56,344 bases of DNA from Halioglobus sp. (GCA_020443345.1 JAGRIH010000024.1:1-56344); one strand, 5' to 3'; shown: positions 1 to 9,328, counted from the first letter of the stretch. Numbers and translations: made by a program. Notes: generated from the letters alone by a model not told the origin.

Positions 1-77
1 ACGACCGATGTACGCTCTTTTCTATCTGTATCCGCTTCCGTGGTCGCCTAAGCCGAGGATGCTGAGCGCCCCCCCAC

Positions 78-119
78 AACCATGGCAAGGTTTCGCTCTA
101 CCAACTGAGCTATGCCCGC
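78..119 (-). pseudogene. truncated tRNA-Gly (anticodon GCC), 5' half only
   Basis: Read on the minus strand from 119, the sequence gives a normal tRNA-Gly 5' half: a seven-base acceptor strand GCGGGCA, D arm GCTC/GAGC with AGTTGGTA loop, and an anticodon arm with GCC at 84-86. Similarity stops near tRNA position 42. No variable loop, TTCGA T-arm or 3' TGCCCGC acceptor strand follows in the remaining 77 bases; the sequence becomes a G-run and then unrelated DNA. In enterobacteria and many relatives tRNA-Gly(GCC) lies downstream of pgsA, so the location fits a native gene that has been broken. An integration scar, deletion or assembly join are all possible. Confidence 0.6.
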
Positions 120-176
120 ACGACAGCCTTAACGCGCCTATTGTATGCACGGGGTGGAGGGAGTCAAGCGACAATA

Positions 177-1070
177 CTACCCCGACACACCGGCCAGCGG
201 CATCAGTTCGATGCGGGCACTGAACAGCAGGCGCTCGGAGCCGACGACGCCGAAGCAGTCGTACACCGGGGTTTGCGCCTCGGGATCGGTGTGGCGGCTC
301 AGCAGGTGCAGCACATCGTTGCTGCGCAACTGCGCCAGGTACTGGCGGTCGATACTGATGTTGTGGGACTTGTACACCATGGGGTCGCGCTCGAAATCGT
401 GCTGTTGCTGCCACGCTCTTTCCAGCAGTGCGCAGGACAGCAACGCACAGGGGAAGGTCTCGGGGAAGTGTATCCGCTCGGCCAGTTCATCTATGTAGTG
501 CGACTGCTCCACCAGCGAACCGCAGAGGAAGTTCTTGGCATTGCTGGTCGTCATGTATTTGCGCTTTAAAAAGAGCCCCGTGTCCGGCAGGTAGGCGCGG
601 TCTGCGGCGCGGCTGAGGTCAGCCAGAGCCGCCAGGTCGATCTGCGGCGGCGCCAGCGGCAGCCTGGACTCTCTCTTGTAGCCCGCCACGGCCAGTTTTC
701 CGTCGGCCCGCAAACTCACGCGGTTGCCCAGCGTGGGATTGTCGCCGGGGCGGTACTGGGAGTCCTTGATCACCACACAGACTTCCTGGCCGGGCAGCAC
801 GGCATTGACGAACTTGAATTCATAGTTGCTGAAGCGCATCGCCTGTTCGCGGATCAAGTCGGTCTCGCGCCGTTCCTGCCGGTAGATACGCATCTGGTTC
901 TCGATCAGGCACTCCAGCGCAAAACCCAGGACGATAGGCGCACCGAAGGGGTTGTGCGCCACGCGGTGCCAGCGGTTGCTGTCGTGGAAGGGATTGAAGT
1001 CATCCGTGGCGTTGCGCGTCACGTCGATATGCACAGGCAGGTAGCGCAGTTGGTCGGGTTCAGTCGTCAC
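177..1070 (-). CDS. MaoC/hotdog-fold family protein, function unknown
   Basis: 297-aa soluble protein from a GTG start 37 bases after pgsA. Near residues 23-30 it carries a D-x-x-N-P-F-H signature followed by a GAPIVLGF segment, which resembles the active-site loop of (R)-enoyl-CoA hydratases and MaoC-like dehydratases, where Asp and His act on the acyl-CoA. A second half of similar size suggests a double-hotdog arrangement. No signal peptide or membrane segment is seen. It is probably an acyl-thioester hydratase-like protein or a non-catalytic relative; the substrate is unknown. Being last in the murB-uvrC-pgsA run suggests co-transcription with phospholipid synthesis but proves no shared role. 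Confidence 0.6.
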   Translation of the reverse strand: MTTEPDQLRYLPVHIDVTRNATDDFNPFHDSNRWHRVAHNPFGAPIVLGFALECLIENQMRIYRQERRETDLIREQAMRFSNYEFKFVNAVLPGQEVCVVIKDSQYRPGDNPTLGNRVSLRADGKLAVAGYKRESRLPLAPPQIDLAALADLSRAADRAYLPDTGLFLKRKYMTTSNAKNFLCGSLVEQSHYIDELAERIHFPETFPCALLSCALLERAWQQQHDFERDPMVYKSHNISIDRQYLAQLRSNDVLHLLSRHTDPEAQTPVYDCFGVVGSERLLFSARIELMPLAGVSG

Positions 1071-1107
1071 TGCCCGCCACCGGTACGCGCCGCGGCACTC
1101 ACACAGT

Positions 1108-1680
1108 TCATCTGCCGCCGTCCTCGTTCAGGATGATCGACCGGGCCGCTCGCAGGTAGATGACCATGGACCACAGGGTGAGAATCGCCGCGGCGTACAG
1201 CACCAGGTAACACAGCGCCAGCAGCCAGTTTTCATCCGCCGCCGGGTCTATGGCCAGCAGTGCGGTGATCGCCACCATCTGAAACCCGGTCTTCACTTTG
1301 CCGATATAGGATACCGCCACGGAGGTTCGCTGTCCCAGTTCGGCCATCCACTCGCGCAGCGCGGAGACGACGATTTCCCGGCCGATAATGACGCAGGCGG
1401 CCAGCGTGAACAGCAGCGTGTCGTGGCGCTCGACCAGCAGCACCAGGGCGATGGCGACCATCAGCTTGTCGGCCACCGGATCGAGAAACGCGCCAAAGGC
1501 CGTCATCTGTCCCAGGCGCCGGGCCAGGTAGCCGTCGAACCAGTCGGTGATGGCCGCGACCGCAAAAACCGCCGCGGCCACCGTCAGGTGATTTCTGAAC
1601 GGCAGATAAAACACCACCACCAGCACCGGTATCAGCGCGATACGCATGATCGTCAGGGCATTGGGCAGATTGATGGGCAA
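1108..1680 (-). CDS. pgsA: CDP-diacylglycerol--glycerol-3-phosphate 3-phosphatidyltransferase
   Basis: Inner-membrane enzyme making phosphatidylglycerophosphate from CDP-diacylglycerol and glycerol-3-phosphate, the committed step to phosphatidylglycerol and cardiolipin. Numbered from the TTG start, the full CDP-alcohol phosphatidyltransferase motif is present: D46, D49-G50, A53-R54, G63, D67, D71. Several hydrophobic helices surround it. I chose TTG at 1680, which has an AGGA a few bases upstream and gives 190 aa, close to the roughly 182 aa of E. coli. An ATG at 1752 would add a poorly conserved tail lying inside uvrC. The uvrC stop is 19 bases upstream, repeating the uvrC-pgsA order common in gammaproteobacteria. 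Confidence 0.95.
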   Translation of the reverse strand: MPINLPNALTIMRIALIPVLVVVFYLPFRNHLTVAAAVFAVAAITDWFDGYLARRLGQMTAFGAFLDPVADKLMVAIALVLLVERHDTLLFTLAACVIIGREIVVSALREWMAELGQRTSVAVSYIGKVKTGFQMVAITALLAIDPAADENWLLALCYLVLYAAAILTLWSMVIYLRAARSIILNEDGGR

Positions 1681-1699
1681 GTGCTGTGTTCCTGTCGGT

Positions 1700-3526
1700 T
1701 TATTCGGCAATGTTATGCAGGTGATCGTATATCTGTTGCGCCATTGTGGCACTAATCCCGGATATTTTCTTCAGTTCGTCGACGTTGGCATTGGCCACGC
1801 CCTGGGCGCTGCCAAAGTGCCGCAGCAGGTCCCGGCGCCGTTTCGGCCCGACGCCCGGTATGTCCTGCAGCGCCGAGCGCTGGCGCGCCTTGTCACGCCT
1901 GGCGCGATGTCCGGTGATGGCGAAACGGTGGGCCTCGTCGCGAATCTGCTGGACCAGGTGCAGTGCGGCGCTGTCACCGGGCAGTTGGCGCTGGCGGCCC
2001 GTGGCGCCGTGCAGCAGGGTTTCAAAGCCCGCCTTGCGGGTGACGCCCTTGGCCACCCCGATAACCTCCACACCGCTTATCTGCAGTTCTTCCAGCACGG
2101 ACATGGCCTGCGCCACCTGCCCTTTGCCGCCGTCGATGAACAGGATATCGGGCAGTGCGGCTTCACCCGCCTGCAGCCGCCGGTAGCGCCGCTCCAGCGC
2201 CTGCTGCATGGCGGCGTAGTCATCGCCGGGATTGATACCGTCGATATTGAATTTGCGGTAGTCGGCGCGGCGCGGCCCGTTGCGGTCGAACACCACGCAG
2301 GATGCCACGGTCGCCTCTCCCCCACTGTGGCTGATGTCGAAGCACTCCATGCGCTCCGGCAGCTCCGGCAACTGCATGAAGTCCTGCAGCTGCTGCAGGC
2401 GGTCCAGCGCGGATTCGCGCCCCGCGAGATGGGCCTGCAGGTTGGTGGCCGCGGTCTGCACTGCCAGGGCCAGCCAGCGCGCGCGGGCATCGCGCACCCT
2501 GCTGCGCACCCGCACCCGGCGCTGCGCCTTGATGGAGAGGGCCTGCGCCAGCGCGGTGCTGTCCGGCGGCAGCTCGTTCACCAGGATCTCCGCCGGAATG
2601 GGACGCATATCGCCCAGATAGTACTGGGGAACAAAGGCGGAAAGCACCTGCGCGGCGTCCTCCTGCAGCTTGAGCGGCGGGTAATAGGTCTTGCTGCCCA
2701 GCACGCGGGCGCCGCGTACAAACACGACCTGCACACAGGCGCGGCCGGCGTCGGTGGCCACGGCGAGAATATCCAGATCACCGCTCACCCCCTCGATGCC
2801 CTGGCTGGCCTGGACATGCTGCAACTGGCTGAGCTGGTCGCGGTATTCGGCGGCTCGTTCAAAGGCCAGCTCGGCGGCGGCCTGTTCCATCTCGTCGGCC
2901 AGATGCACCATGAGATCCTGTGACTTGCCGCGCAGGAACAAGCTGGTGTTTTCCACCTGTTGCGCGTAGTCGGCCTCCGTGACCAGGCCCACGCAGGGTG
3001 CGGTACAGCGGCCGATCTGGTACTGCAGGCAGGGGCGCGAGCGGTTGCGAAAATAGCTGTCTTCGCACTGGCGCACCTTGAACACTTTCTGCAGGAAATG
3101 CAGGGACTCGCGCACGGCGCCGGCGCTGGGATAGGGTCCGAAATAGCTGCCCTTGCGCCGCTTTGCACCTCGGTGCAGGCTCAGCCGCGGGAATGTGTCC
3201 CGGCTGGACAGGAAGATATAGGGGTAGGACTTGTCGTCGCGCAGCAGGATATTGTACGGCGGCCGATGGGTTTTGATCAGGTTGTGTTCCAGCAGCAGCG
3301 CATCGACCTCGGTCGACGTAACGGTGACCTGGATATCCCCGATACGGCTGACCAGGGCCATGGTTTTTTCGCTGAGGCCGCTGGCGCGAAAGTAACTGCC
3401 GACGCGGTTTTTCAGGTTGCGCGCCTTGCCGACATACAACAGCTCGCCGGCGCCATCGTACATCTGGTAAATACCCGGGCGCGTGGTGAGGCTCTGGATA
3501 AACGCCCTGTGATCGAAATCACTCAC
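1700..3526 (-). CDS. uvrC: UvrABC excinuclease subunit C
   Basis: 608-aa endonuclease that cuts DNA on both sides of a lesion after UvrA/UvrB recognition. An N-terminal GIY-YIG nuclease is visible (GIY at 18-20, YVGKA from 31). Four cysteines at 154, 166, 174 and 178 match the positions reported to hold an iron-sulfur cluster in E. coli UvrC. A UVR helix hairpin for UvrB contact lies around 205-235, an RNase H-like nuclease follows, and a helix-hairpin-helix (DIPGVGPKRR) sits near the C-terminus. The GTG start overlaps the murB stop by 8 bases, so translation is likely coupled. Sitting directly behind murB rather than uvrY/gacA is unusual. Confidence 0.97.
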   Translation of the reverse strand: MSDFDHRAFIQSLTTRPGIYQMYDGAGELLYVGKARNLKNRVGSYFRASGLSEKTMALVSRIGDIQVTVTSTEVDALLLEHNLIKTHRPPYNILLRDDKSYPYIFLSSRDTFPRLSLHRGAKRRKGSYFGPYPSAGAVRESLHFLQKVFKVRQCEDSYFRNRSRPCLQYQIGRCTAPCVGLVTEADYAQQVENTSLFLRGKSQDLMVHLADEMEQAAAELAFERAAEYRDQLSQLQHVQASQGIEGVSGDLDILAVATDAGRACVQVVFVRGARVLGSKTYYPPLKLQEDAAQVLSAFVPQYYLGDMRPIPAEILVNELPPDSTALAQALSIKAQRRVRVRSRVRDARARWLALAVQTAATNLQAHLAGRESALDRLQQLQDFMQLPELPERMECFDISHSGGEATVASCVVFDRNGPRRADYRKFNIDGINPGDDYAAMQQALERRYRRLQAGEAALPDILFIDGGKGQVAQAMSVLEELQISGVEVIGVAKGVTRKAGFETLLHGATGRQRQLPGDSAALHLVQQIRDEAHRFAITGHRARRDKARQRSALQDIPGVGPKRRRDLLRHFGSAQGVANANVDELKKISGISATMAQQIYDHLHNIAE

Positions 3527-4541
3527 CGTACACTCGCGGCTCGATCACCAGCTGCACCCCGAAGGTATCGGCGACACTCTGCGCCACTGTCTCGGCCAGT
3601 TGCAGCAATTGCCGGCCGCTGTCGTTGCCGTAGTTGACCAGCACCAGCGCATGCTGCGGGTGGATGCCCAGGTTATTGTTCCGGTAGCCCTTCCAGCCGC
3701 AGAAATCGATCAGCCACCCGGCGGCCAGTTTAATCCCGCCATCGGTCTGCGCGTACATTGGCAGTGCGGGAAACCGGGCAGCCAACGCTTCGGCCTGCTC
3801 CATACTCACCAGCGGATTCAGGAAAAAGCTCCCGGCGTTGGGCTGCACAGCCGGGTCAGGCAGCCTGCTGCGACGCAGCCTGATCACGGCATTGAAGACA
3901 TCGATGGGCGTCGGGCTGACCACACGGGCGCTGCGCAGGCCCTGCGCCAGGGCCGGGTAATCCAGTTGCAGCCGCGGCCGGCGCGACAGGCGCAGGTCCA
4001 CCGCGGTGATCACCACCCGATCGCGCAGTCCGTGTTTAAAAACACTGTCGCGATAGCCGAACGCACAGTCATCGCGCGACAGTACCAGGCGGGTGTCGTC
4101 GTCGATCACGTGGGCGTGCACCGCCTCGATCATGGATGCCAGTTCCACGCCGTAGGCGCCGATGTTCTGTACCGGGGCCGCGCCGACGGTACCCGGGATC
4201 AGCGCCAGGTTCTCCAGGCCGTACAGCCCTTTCACCAGCGCCCACTGCACCAGCTCGTGCCAGTTTTCCCCGGCCGCCACGCGCAGCAGCACCTCGTCGC
4301 TGCCGTCGCTGAGGATGTCCACCCCGCGCGTTGCCATGAGCACCACCAGGGCATCCAGGTCCTGTGCCAGCACGATGTTGCTGCCCTGTCCCAGCGGCAC
4401 CAGCGGCAGGCCCTCGCGCCTGGCCCAGGCGCAGGCCGCGGCCAGATCCGCGCTCTGGCACACCTGCGCCAGGGCCCTGGCACGCGCCTCCAGGGCCAGC
4501 GTGTTGTAGTGCTGCAGGGACGCAAACTCCGTGATCGACAC
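3519..4541 (-). CDS. murB: UDP-N-acetylenolpyruvoylglucosamine reductase
   Basis: Cytoplasmic FAD/NADPH enzyme that reduces UDP-GlcNAc-enolpyruvate to UDP-MurNAc in peptidoglycan synthesis. FAD-binding segments LGQGSNIVL (about 50-58) and PGTVGAAPVQNIGAYG (about 116-131) are clear. The catalytic residues correspond to R164 (YRDSVF), S238 (NAGSFF) and E334 (IEPRVYG), matching R159, S229 and E325 of E. coli. At 340 aa it is the length of the enterobacterial type I enzyme. The GTG start has GGGAG upstream. It follows kdsB after 71 bases, and its stop lies inside the start of uvrC. Confidence 0.97.
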   Translation of the reverse strand: MSITEFASLQHYNTLALEARARALAQVCQSADLAAACAWARREGLPLVPLGQGSNIVLAQDLDALVVLMATRGVDILSDGSDEVLLRVAAGENWHELVQWALVKGLYGLENLALIPGTVGAAPVQNIGAYGVELASMIEAVHAHVIDDDTRLVLSRDDCAFGYRDSVFKHGLRDRVVITAVDLRLSRRPRLQLDYPALAQGLRSARVVSPTPIDVFNAVIRLRRSRLPDPAVQPNAGSFFLNPLVSMEQAEALAARFPALPMYAQTDGGIKLAAGWLIDFCGWKGYRNNNLGIHPQHALVLVNYGNDSGRQLLQLAETVAQSVADTFGVQLVIEPRVYGE

Positions 4542-4612
4542 CGCTCAACTCCCGCGCGAGCGGCGGCCGATCTGCTTCGCGCGGTCCTGCGACCCGACCC
4601 GGCCCGGCGCAG

Positions 4613-5383
4613 TCATTCGCACGCTGCGCTTCCCAGCAGGCTCCGCACGGCCAGCAGGTCCTGGGGTGTGTCGACCCCGGCAGGCACCGCTTCGCGTGCC
4701 GGTGCGACGTGGATGCCCACGCCGTTATACAGGGCGCGCAACTGTTCGAGCTGTTCGAGCTGCTCCGGCGGCGCGCTGGGCCAGGTCACGTACTGGTGCA
4801 GGAAACCGGTGCGGTAGGCATAGATACCGATATGGCGATACCAGGCGCCAGCGCCGGGAAACGCAGCGGTGCTCCGGGCAAAGGCGTCCCGGGGCCAGGG
4901 GATGGTGGCGCGGCTGAAATACAGCGCCATGTCCTGTGCGCTGCGCACCACCTTTACGATATTCGGGTTGAGCAGTTCCTCCAGCCCGGTAATTTGCGCG
5001 CACAGGGTGGCGATGCCGGCCCCCGGGTGTTGCGCCAGGTTGGCCGCCACCTGATCGATGATCGCCGGGGGAATGAGCGGTTCGTCGCCCTGCACGTTGA
5101 CCACGATCTGTTCGTCGGGCCAGCCCATCTGCGTGGCCACCTGTTGCAGCCGGTCCGTGCCCGAGGGATGTTCCGGCGACGTCATGCAGACCTGCGCGCC
5201 AAAGTCCTGCGCGGCATCCAGGATGCGCACATCGTCGGTGGCGATCACCACCTGGGCGGCGGCGCTGCGGCAGGCCCGCTGCCAGACGTGCTGAACCATC
5301 GGCATACCGCCGATTTCCAGCAGGGGCTTGCCCGGTAGCCGGGTGGAAGCGTAGCGGGCCGGGATGACGACGCTGAAGGACAT
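4613..5383 (-). CDS. kdsB: 3-deoxy-manno-octulosonate cytidylyltransferase
   Basis: Activates KDO with CTP to CMP-KDO for the lipopolysaccharide inner core. The N-terminus has the nucleotidyltransferase signature [15 protein letters not shown]. Further on are VIATDD, the [12 protein letters not shown] segment and [11 protein letters not shown], all diagnostic of KdsB. The length of 256 aa is normal and the start is ATG. It lies 16 bases behind lpxK. In Pseudomonas, as I recall it, a Trm112-type zinc protein separates lpxK and kdsB and a low-molecular-weight phosphatase precedes murB; both are absent here. Confidence 0.97.
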   Translation of the reverse strand: MSFSVVIPARYASTRLPGKPLLEIGGMPMVQHVWQRACRSAAAQVVIATDDVRILDAAQDFGAQVCMTSPEHPSGTDRLQQVATQMGWPDEQIVVNVQGDEPLIPPAIIDQVAANLAQHPGAGIATLCAQITGLEELLNPNIVKVVRSAQDMALYFSRATIPWPRDAFARSTAAFPGAGAWYRHIGIYAYRTGFLHQYVTWPSAPPEQLEQLEQLRALYNGVGIHVAPAREAVPAGVDTPQDLLAVRSLLGSAACE

Positions 5384-5399
5384 GCTTGTACCTCGGGGG

Positions 5400-6392
5400 T
5401 CAGTTTTGCAGCAAAGCCATCACGGCTCGCGGCAGTGCTGCGGGCAAACGCGCCTCTATGCGCAGATACCAGGCATTCGGGCCCGCCAGGTCCACACATT
5501 TTACCGCGTCCTTTTCGGTCATGAGAATGGGCCTGTCCTGCAGTTGCGCGAAATCGGCCGCCCCGTAGTCGTGGTGATCGGGGAACACGTGCGGCTCGAT
5601 GCGAAAACCCGCGCGCCGCAGCGCGGCAAAAAACTGCCCGGGCTGGCCGATTCCCGCCACCGCGTGTACCTGCGCGGCGACCGCCAGCGGCTGCACCGGG
5701 CGCCGCTCGGCGGTGCGCAGATTGACCAGGCACTGCGGCCGGTAGAACACGCCATGGTGCGGATCGTCGCTGCCCCGGTAGAGCACCTGGTCCACGCTGC
5801 GCAGGCGGCTGGCGGGTTCGCGCAGCGGCCCCGCCGGCAGACAGAAGCCGTTGCCGATACCGCGCTCGGCGTCCACTACGGCAATTTCCATATCCCTGGC
5901 CAGGGCGTAGTGCTGCAGGCCGTCGTCGCTCAACACGATATCCAGGGGAGAGGCCTGCAGCAGGGCGCGCACCGCCGCGGGGCGCGAGGGGGCCACCGCG
6001 CAGGGACAGCCAGTGCGCCGATAGAGTTGCAGGGCCTCGTCGCCGCAATCGGCGGCGGTAGTACGTTCGTTCAGAACGTGCGGGAAAGACCCTGCCCCGC
6101 CCGCGGGTCGCGCCCCATAGCCGCGGCTGACCACACCGACCCGGATGTCGCGCGCCTGCAGCGCTTCGACCAGGGCGATGACGATGGGCGATTTGCCGGT
6201 GCCGCCGACGGTGATATTGCCCACCACGACCACCGGCACCGGGGCGCGATAGGATGTTAGCAGGCCGCTTGCGTAGAGCCTGCGGCGCAGCCAGACGATA
6301 CTGCGGTACAGCCCTTCGAGAGGTCGCAGCAGCCACAGCCAGCGGGCGCCGCGATACCAGGCCGCCACCAGCCCCCCCGGCTCACGGTGCAT
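5400..6392 (-). CDS. lpxK: tetraacyldisaccharide 4'-kinase
   Basis: Inner-membrane-associated kinase that phosphorylates the 4' position of the lipid A disaccharide precursor to give lipid IVA. A hydrophobic N-terminal segment is followed by a P-loop, [12 protein letters not shown], at about residues 59-69, the unusual Walker A form typical of LpxK. A DDGLQH segment follows, as in family members. I chose the ATG at 6392, which overlaps the msbA stop as TGATG; a TTG one codon upstream is the alternative. Product about 330 aa. Directly preceded by msbA and followed by kdsB, it belongs to a lipid A/KDO operon. Confidence 0.96.
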   Translation of the reverse strand: MHREPGGLVAAWYRGARWLWLLRPLEGLYRSIVWLRRRLYASGLLTSYRAPVPVVVVGNITVGGTGKSPIVIALVEALQARDIRVGVVSRGYGARPAGGAGSFPHVLNERTTAADCGDEALQLYRRTGCPCAVAPSRPAAVRALLQASPLDIVLSDDGLQHYALARDMEIAVVDAERGIGNGFCLPAGPLREPASRLRSVDQVLYRGSDDPHHGVFYRPQCLVNLRTAERRPVQPLAVAAQVHAVAGIGQPGQFFAALRRAGFRIEPHVFPDHHDYGAADFAQLQDRPILMTEKDAVKCVDLAGPNAWYLRIEARLPAALPRAVMALLQN

Positions 6393-8239
6393 CAATCGGC
6401 AAATGCCTGGTGGTAGAGTTGGGCATACAGGCCGCCCTCGCGCAGCAGTGCGGCGTGGTCTCCCCGGGCGACGATGCGCCCGGCATCCATTACCACGATC
6501 TCATCGGCGCGCTCCACCGTGGACAGGCGGTGCGCGATTACGATCGTGGTGCGGTCGCGCATGATATTGTCCAGGGCGCGCTGTATGCGGTGTTCGGACT
6601 CGTTGTCCAGGGCGGAAGTGGCCTCGTCCAGGATCAGCACCGGCGCGTCCTTGAGTATCGCCCGGGCAATGGCAATGCGCTGGCGCTGGCCGCCGCTGAG
6701 GCTCCCGCCATCGTCTCCGAGCACGGTGTCAAAGCCCCGCGGCAACTGTTCGATAAACGCGGTGGCGTAGGCCGAATCCGCGGCTTCGCGCACCTGCTCC
6801 TGGGTGGCGCCGGCCAGCGCGCCGTAGGCGATATTGTTGCGCACCGTGTCGTGAAACAGGGTGACGTGCTGCGACACCATGGCCAGGTGGCTGCGCAGGT
6901 TGGCCAGATCGTAGTCCTCGATTGGCACATCATCCAGCAGGATCTGGCCCTCGGCGACGTTGTAAAAGCGCAGCAGCAGCTGCACCAGGGTGGTCTTGCC
7001 GCTGCCCGAGCGTCCCACCAGGGCCACGGTACGGCCGGCGGGAATATCCAGACAGATATCGCGCAGCACCGGCGCGTCGCTGCCGGGGTAGGCGAAACTG
7101 AGGTCGGCGATACGGATCGCGCCGCGCACCCGCTGCGCACGATGGCTGCCGCAATCGCGCTCGCGCTCCTGGTCCAACTGGGTAAAGATGTCTTCCGCGG
7201 CCGCCAGGCCGCGCTGGATCACGCTCTGCACGCCGCTCAACTGGCGGATGGGCTTGCCCAGTTGCCCAGCGGCAGTGAGAAAGGCCACCAGCGAGCCGGC
7301 GGAAAAGCCCTGTAAAATGCCCGGGCTCAGTGCGAACCACACCAGCGCCCCCAGCGCCAGCGCCAGCAGCGTCTGGATGACCGGCGTACTCAGGGCATCG
7401 GCAAACGCCAGCTTGAGGCTCTGCAACCGGTTGTATTCGCTGGCCTGGGCAAAGCGCTCGTACTGCTGCTGCTGGCCGCCGAAAATACGCACGTCGCGAT
7501 AGGCGCCGATGGTCTCGTTGGACACCTGCGTCACATCCCCCATCGATGCCTGGATACGGCGACTGTAGCGCCTGAAATGCCGGCCCACCACAGTGACCAC
7601 CAGCGCGATAAACGGCGCCACCGCGACAAACACCAGGCACAGGCGCCAGTTGAGATACAGCATATAGGCCAGCAGGCCGGCCACGGACAGACTCTCGCGC
7701 AGGATAATGGTCAGCGCCTTGGTGGCCGCGCCGGTCACCTGCTCCACGTTGAAGGTGATCTTGGAAATCAGCACGCCCTGGCTGTGGCTGTCGTAGTAGG
7801 CACTGGGTGCCGCGAGCATGGTGTTGAACAACTGCAGGCGCAGTTGGTGAATCAGGTGGCGCGCCACGTGGCTCATGAAATACGTGCCCAGAAAAAAGCC
7901 CATGGCCCGGGTAAAGGCCAGCGACACCGTGGCCAACGGCACGGCGATGCGGGCGAACTCACGCGGGTCCATCTGCTGCGGGTCAAACAGCTTGTAGGCC
8001 AGGCCCGACATGATGCCGGAGTCGGCGTCGCTGGACTCGTTGAGCGCATCCAGTAAAAACTGCATGAGGTCCGCCAGCAGCACATTGCCGGCGGCGTAGA
8101 TGATGTATCCGGCCAGGCTGAACGCAAAGAAGTACCAGTAGGACAGCACGTAGCCCAGCAGGCGGCGGTACAACTGCAAATCGCTCAGGTTGCCCTGCCG
8201 ACGGGGGCTGCTATAGCGGACCCCGGCCTGCCTAGCCAT
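6392..8239 (-). CDS. msbA: lipid A export ATP-binding/permease protein MsbA
   Basis: 615-aa half-size ABC exporter that flips lipid A-core across the inner membrane. The N-terminal 340 residues hold about six membrane helices. The ATPase domain has Walker A GRSGSGKTT (409-417), signature LSGGQRQRIAIARA, and Walker B LILDEATSALD followed by the H-loop VIAHRLSTV. ATG start, overlapping the exbD stop by 8 bases. Its place between an ExbB/ExbD pair and lpxK-kdsB is the reason for calling lipid A transport rather than drug export. Confidence 0.95.
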   Translation of the reverse strand: MARQAGVRYSSPRRQGNLSDLQLYRRLLGYVLSYWYFFAFSLAGYIIYAAGNVLLADLMQFLLDALNESSDADSGIMSGLAYKLFDPQQMDPREFARIAVPLATVSLAFTRAMGFFLGTYFMSHVARHLIHQLRLQLFNTMLAAPSAYYDSHSQGVLISKITFNVEQVTGAATKALTIILRESLSVAGLLAYMLYLNWRLCLVFVAVAPFIALVVTVVGRHFRRYSRRIQASMGDVTQVSNETIGAYRDVRIFGGQQQQYERFAQASEYNRLQSLKLAFADALSTPVIQTLLALALGALVWFALSPGILQGFSAGSLVAFLTAAGQLGKPIRQLSGVQSVIQRGLAAAEDIFTQLDQERERDCGSHRAQRVRGAIRIADLSFAYPGSDAPVLRDICLDIPAGRTVALVGRSGSGKTTLVQLLLRFYNVAEGQILLDDVPIEDYDLANLRSHLAMVSQHVTLFHDTVRNNIAYGALAGATQEQVREAADSAYATAFIEQLPRGFDTVLGDDGGSLSGGQRQRIAIARAILKDAPVLILDEATSALDNESEHRIQRALDNIMRDRTTIVIAHRLSTVERADEIVVMDAGRIVARGDHAALLREGGLYAQLYHQAFAD

Positions 8240-8672
8240 TGCGTGTCCGGCCGGACGGCTCGCCCGGCGCCCGCGTGGTGATACTCAGGTGCACGAAGCC
8301 CATCTGGCCGGCGGCATCCATGGCGCGCACCACGTCCTGGTGCGCCGCCTGGGCATCGGCCGTAATAATCATCGGCATGGTGGTATCGCCCGCAGAGAGC
8401 CGGTAGATGGCCGCCTGCAGGGTGCGCACCTGGTTGTCCACCAGAGCCTGGCCGTTGACCCGGTAGGTTCCGCTTTCATCGATAAGGATTTCAATTCGCT
8501 GTTGCGGGGTGTCCAGCGGGCGGCCGCTGGCCTCCGGCAGATCGATACTCAACTGCGTCTCCCGGGTGAACGTGGTCGAGACCATGAAGAAAATCAACAG
8601 CAGGAATACCACATCGATCAGCGGGGTCAGGTTGATCCCGACCTCTTCACGGCGCTGGCGGCGAAATTTCAA
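8232..8672 (-). CDS. exbD: ExbD/TolR family biopolymer transport protein
   Basis: 146-aa protein with a short basic cytoplasmic N-terminus, one membrane helix (about 18-38, VVFLLLIFFMVSTTF) containing the conserved LTPLIDVVF entry with its Asp, and a periplasmic domain. ExbD/TolR proteins work with ExbB/TolQ as proton-driven stators that energise outer-membrane processes. The apparent start is TTG, overlapping the exbB stop as TTGA. No TonB or Tol-Pal genes lie nearby; the fixed link to msbA-lpxK seen in pseudomonads suggests an envelope role, but the partner is unknown. Confidence 0.9.
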   Translation of the reverse strand: MKFRRQRREEVGINLTPLIDVVFLLLIFFMVSTTFTRETQLSIDLPEASGRPLDTPQQRIEILIDESGTYRVNGQALVDNQVRTLQAAIYRLSAGDTTMPMIITADAQAAHQDVVRAMDAAGQMGFVHLSITTRAPGEPSGRTRNG

Positions 8673-9328
8673 GCGGCGTTTTCCATGTTCTCTTCACTGT
8701 GCAGGGCGTCCACCAGTTTGATGGTTTCCTGCTCCAGTTCGACCACGATGCCGTCGATGCGCCCGGTGAAATAGCGGTGCATCACCAGGGCCGGAATGGC
8801 CACGGTCAAACCCGCGGCGGTGGTTATGAGGGCCTCGGAAATGCCGCCGGCCAGGGCGCTGGCGTTGCCGGTGCCCTGCGCCATGATTTCCGCAAACACC
8901 TTGATCATCCCCACCACCGTGCCCAGCAGCCCCAGCAGGGGAGCGATGGCGGCGATGGTGCCCAGCGTGTTGAGGTAGCGTTCCAGGTCGTGGACCACGT
9001 GCCCCGCCGCCTCCTGGATGCTCTCTTTCATCACATCGCGACCGTGGTAGGCGTTGGCCAGCCCCGCCGCCAGGATGCGCCCCAGGGGGGATGACTGCCT
9101 GAGGGTGCGCAGCCGGGCGGCATCCATCTCTCCGGCCTTGAGTTGCTTCCACACCGTCGCCAGCAGATGCGGCGGGGCAATTTTTCGCGTGTTCAGCGTA
9201 TAGAGGCGCTCGATGCAGATCGCCAGGACGATCACCGAACTGAGCACGATCAGCACCATCAGCCACCCGCCGGCCACCAGCAGTTCTACCACAGTCACAT
9301 CCCGTTTTTGTCTCGATGGCAATGGCAC
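8669..9328 (-). CDS. exbB: MotA/TolQ/ExbB proton channel family protein
   Basis: 219-aa protein with an N-terminal membrane helix (VVELLVAGGWLMVLIVLSSV) and two more helices in the C-terminal half around the LGLLGTVVGMIKVF and ALITTAAGLTVAIPAL motifs that define ExbB/TolQ. It forms the stator channel with the downstream ExbD. The annotated GTG start at 9328 is uncertain; another GTG eleven codons in (9295) is possible. It is the first gene of the run exbB-exbD-msbA-lpxK-kdsB-murB-uvrC-pgsA, so the 130-base gap to comEC should hold no promoter for it; its promoter would lie upstream, beyond 9328 towards 9458. Confidence 0.9.
   Translation of the reverse strand: MPLPSRQKRDVTVVELLVAGGWLMVLIVLSSVIVLAICIERLYTLNTRKIAPPHLLATVWKQLKAGEMDAARLRTLRQSSPLGRILAAGLANAYHGRDVMKESIQEAAGHVVHDLERYLNTLGTIAAIAPLLGLLGTVVGMIKVFAEIMAQGTGNASALAGGISEALITTAAGLTVAIPALVMHRYFTGRIDGIVVELEQETIKLVDALHSEENMENAA

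Noticed and set aside
1-77. group I intron inside tRNA-Gly
   Set aside because: Bacterial tRNA introns interrupt the anticodon loop; here the loop and part of the 3' anticodon stem are intact, and no 3' exon appears in the available sequence.
1646-2923. 425-aa open frame antisense to uvrC
   Set aside because: No recognisable domain, no ribosome-binding site, lies fully over uvrC.
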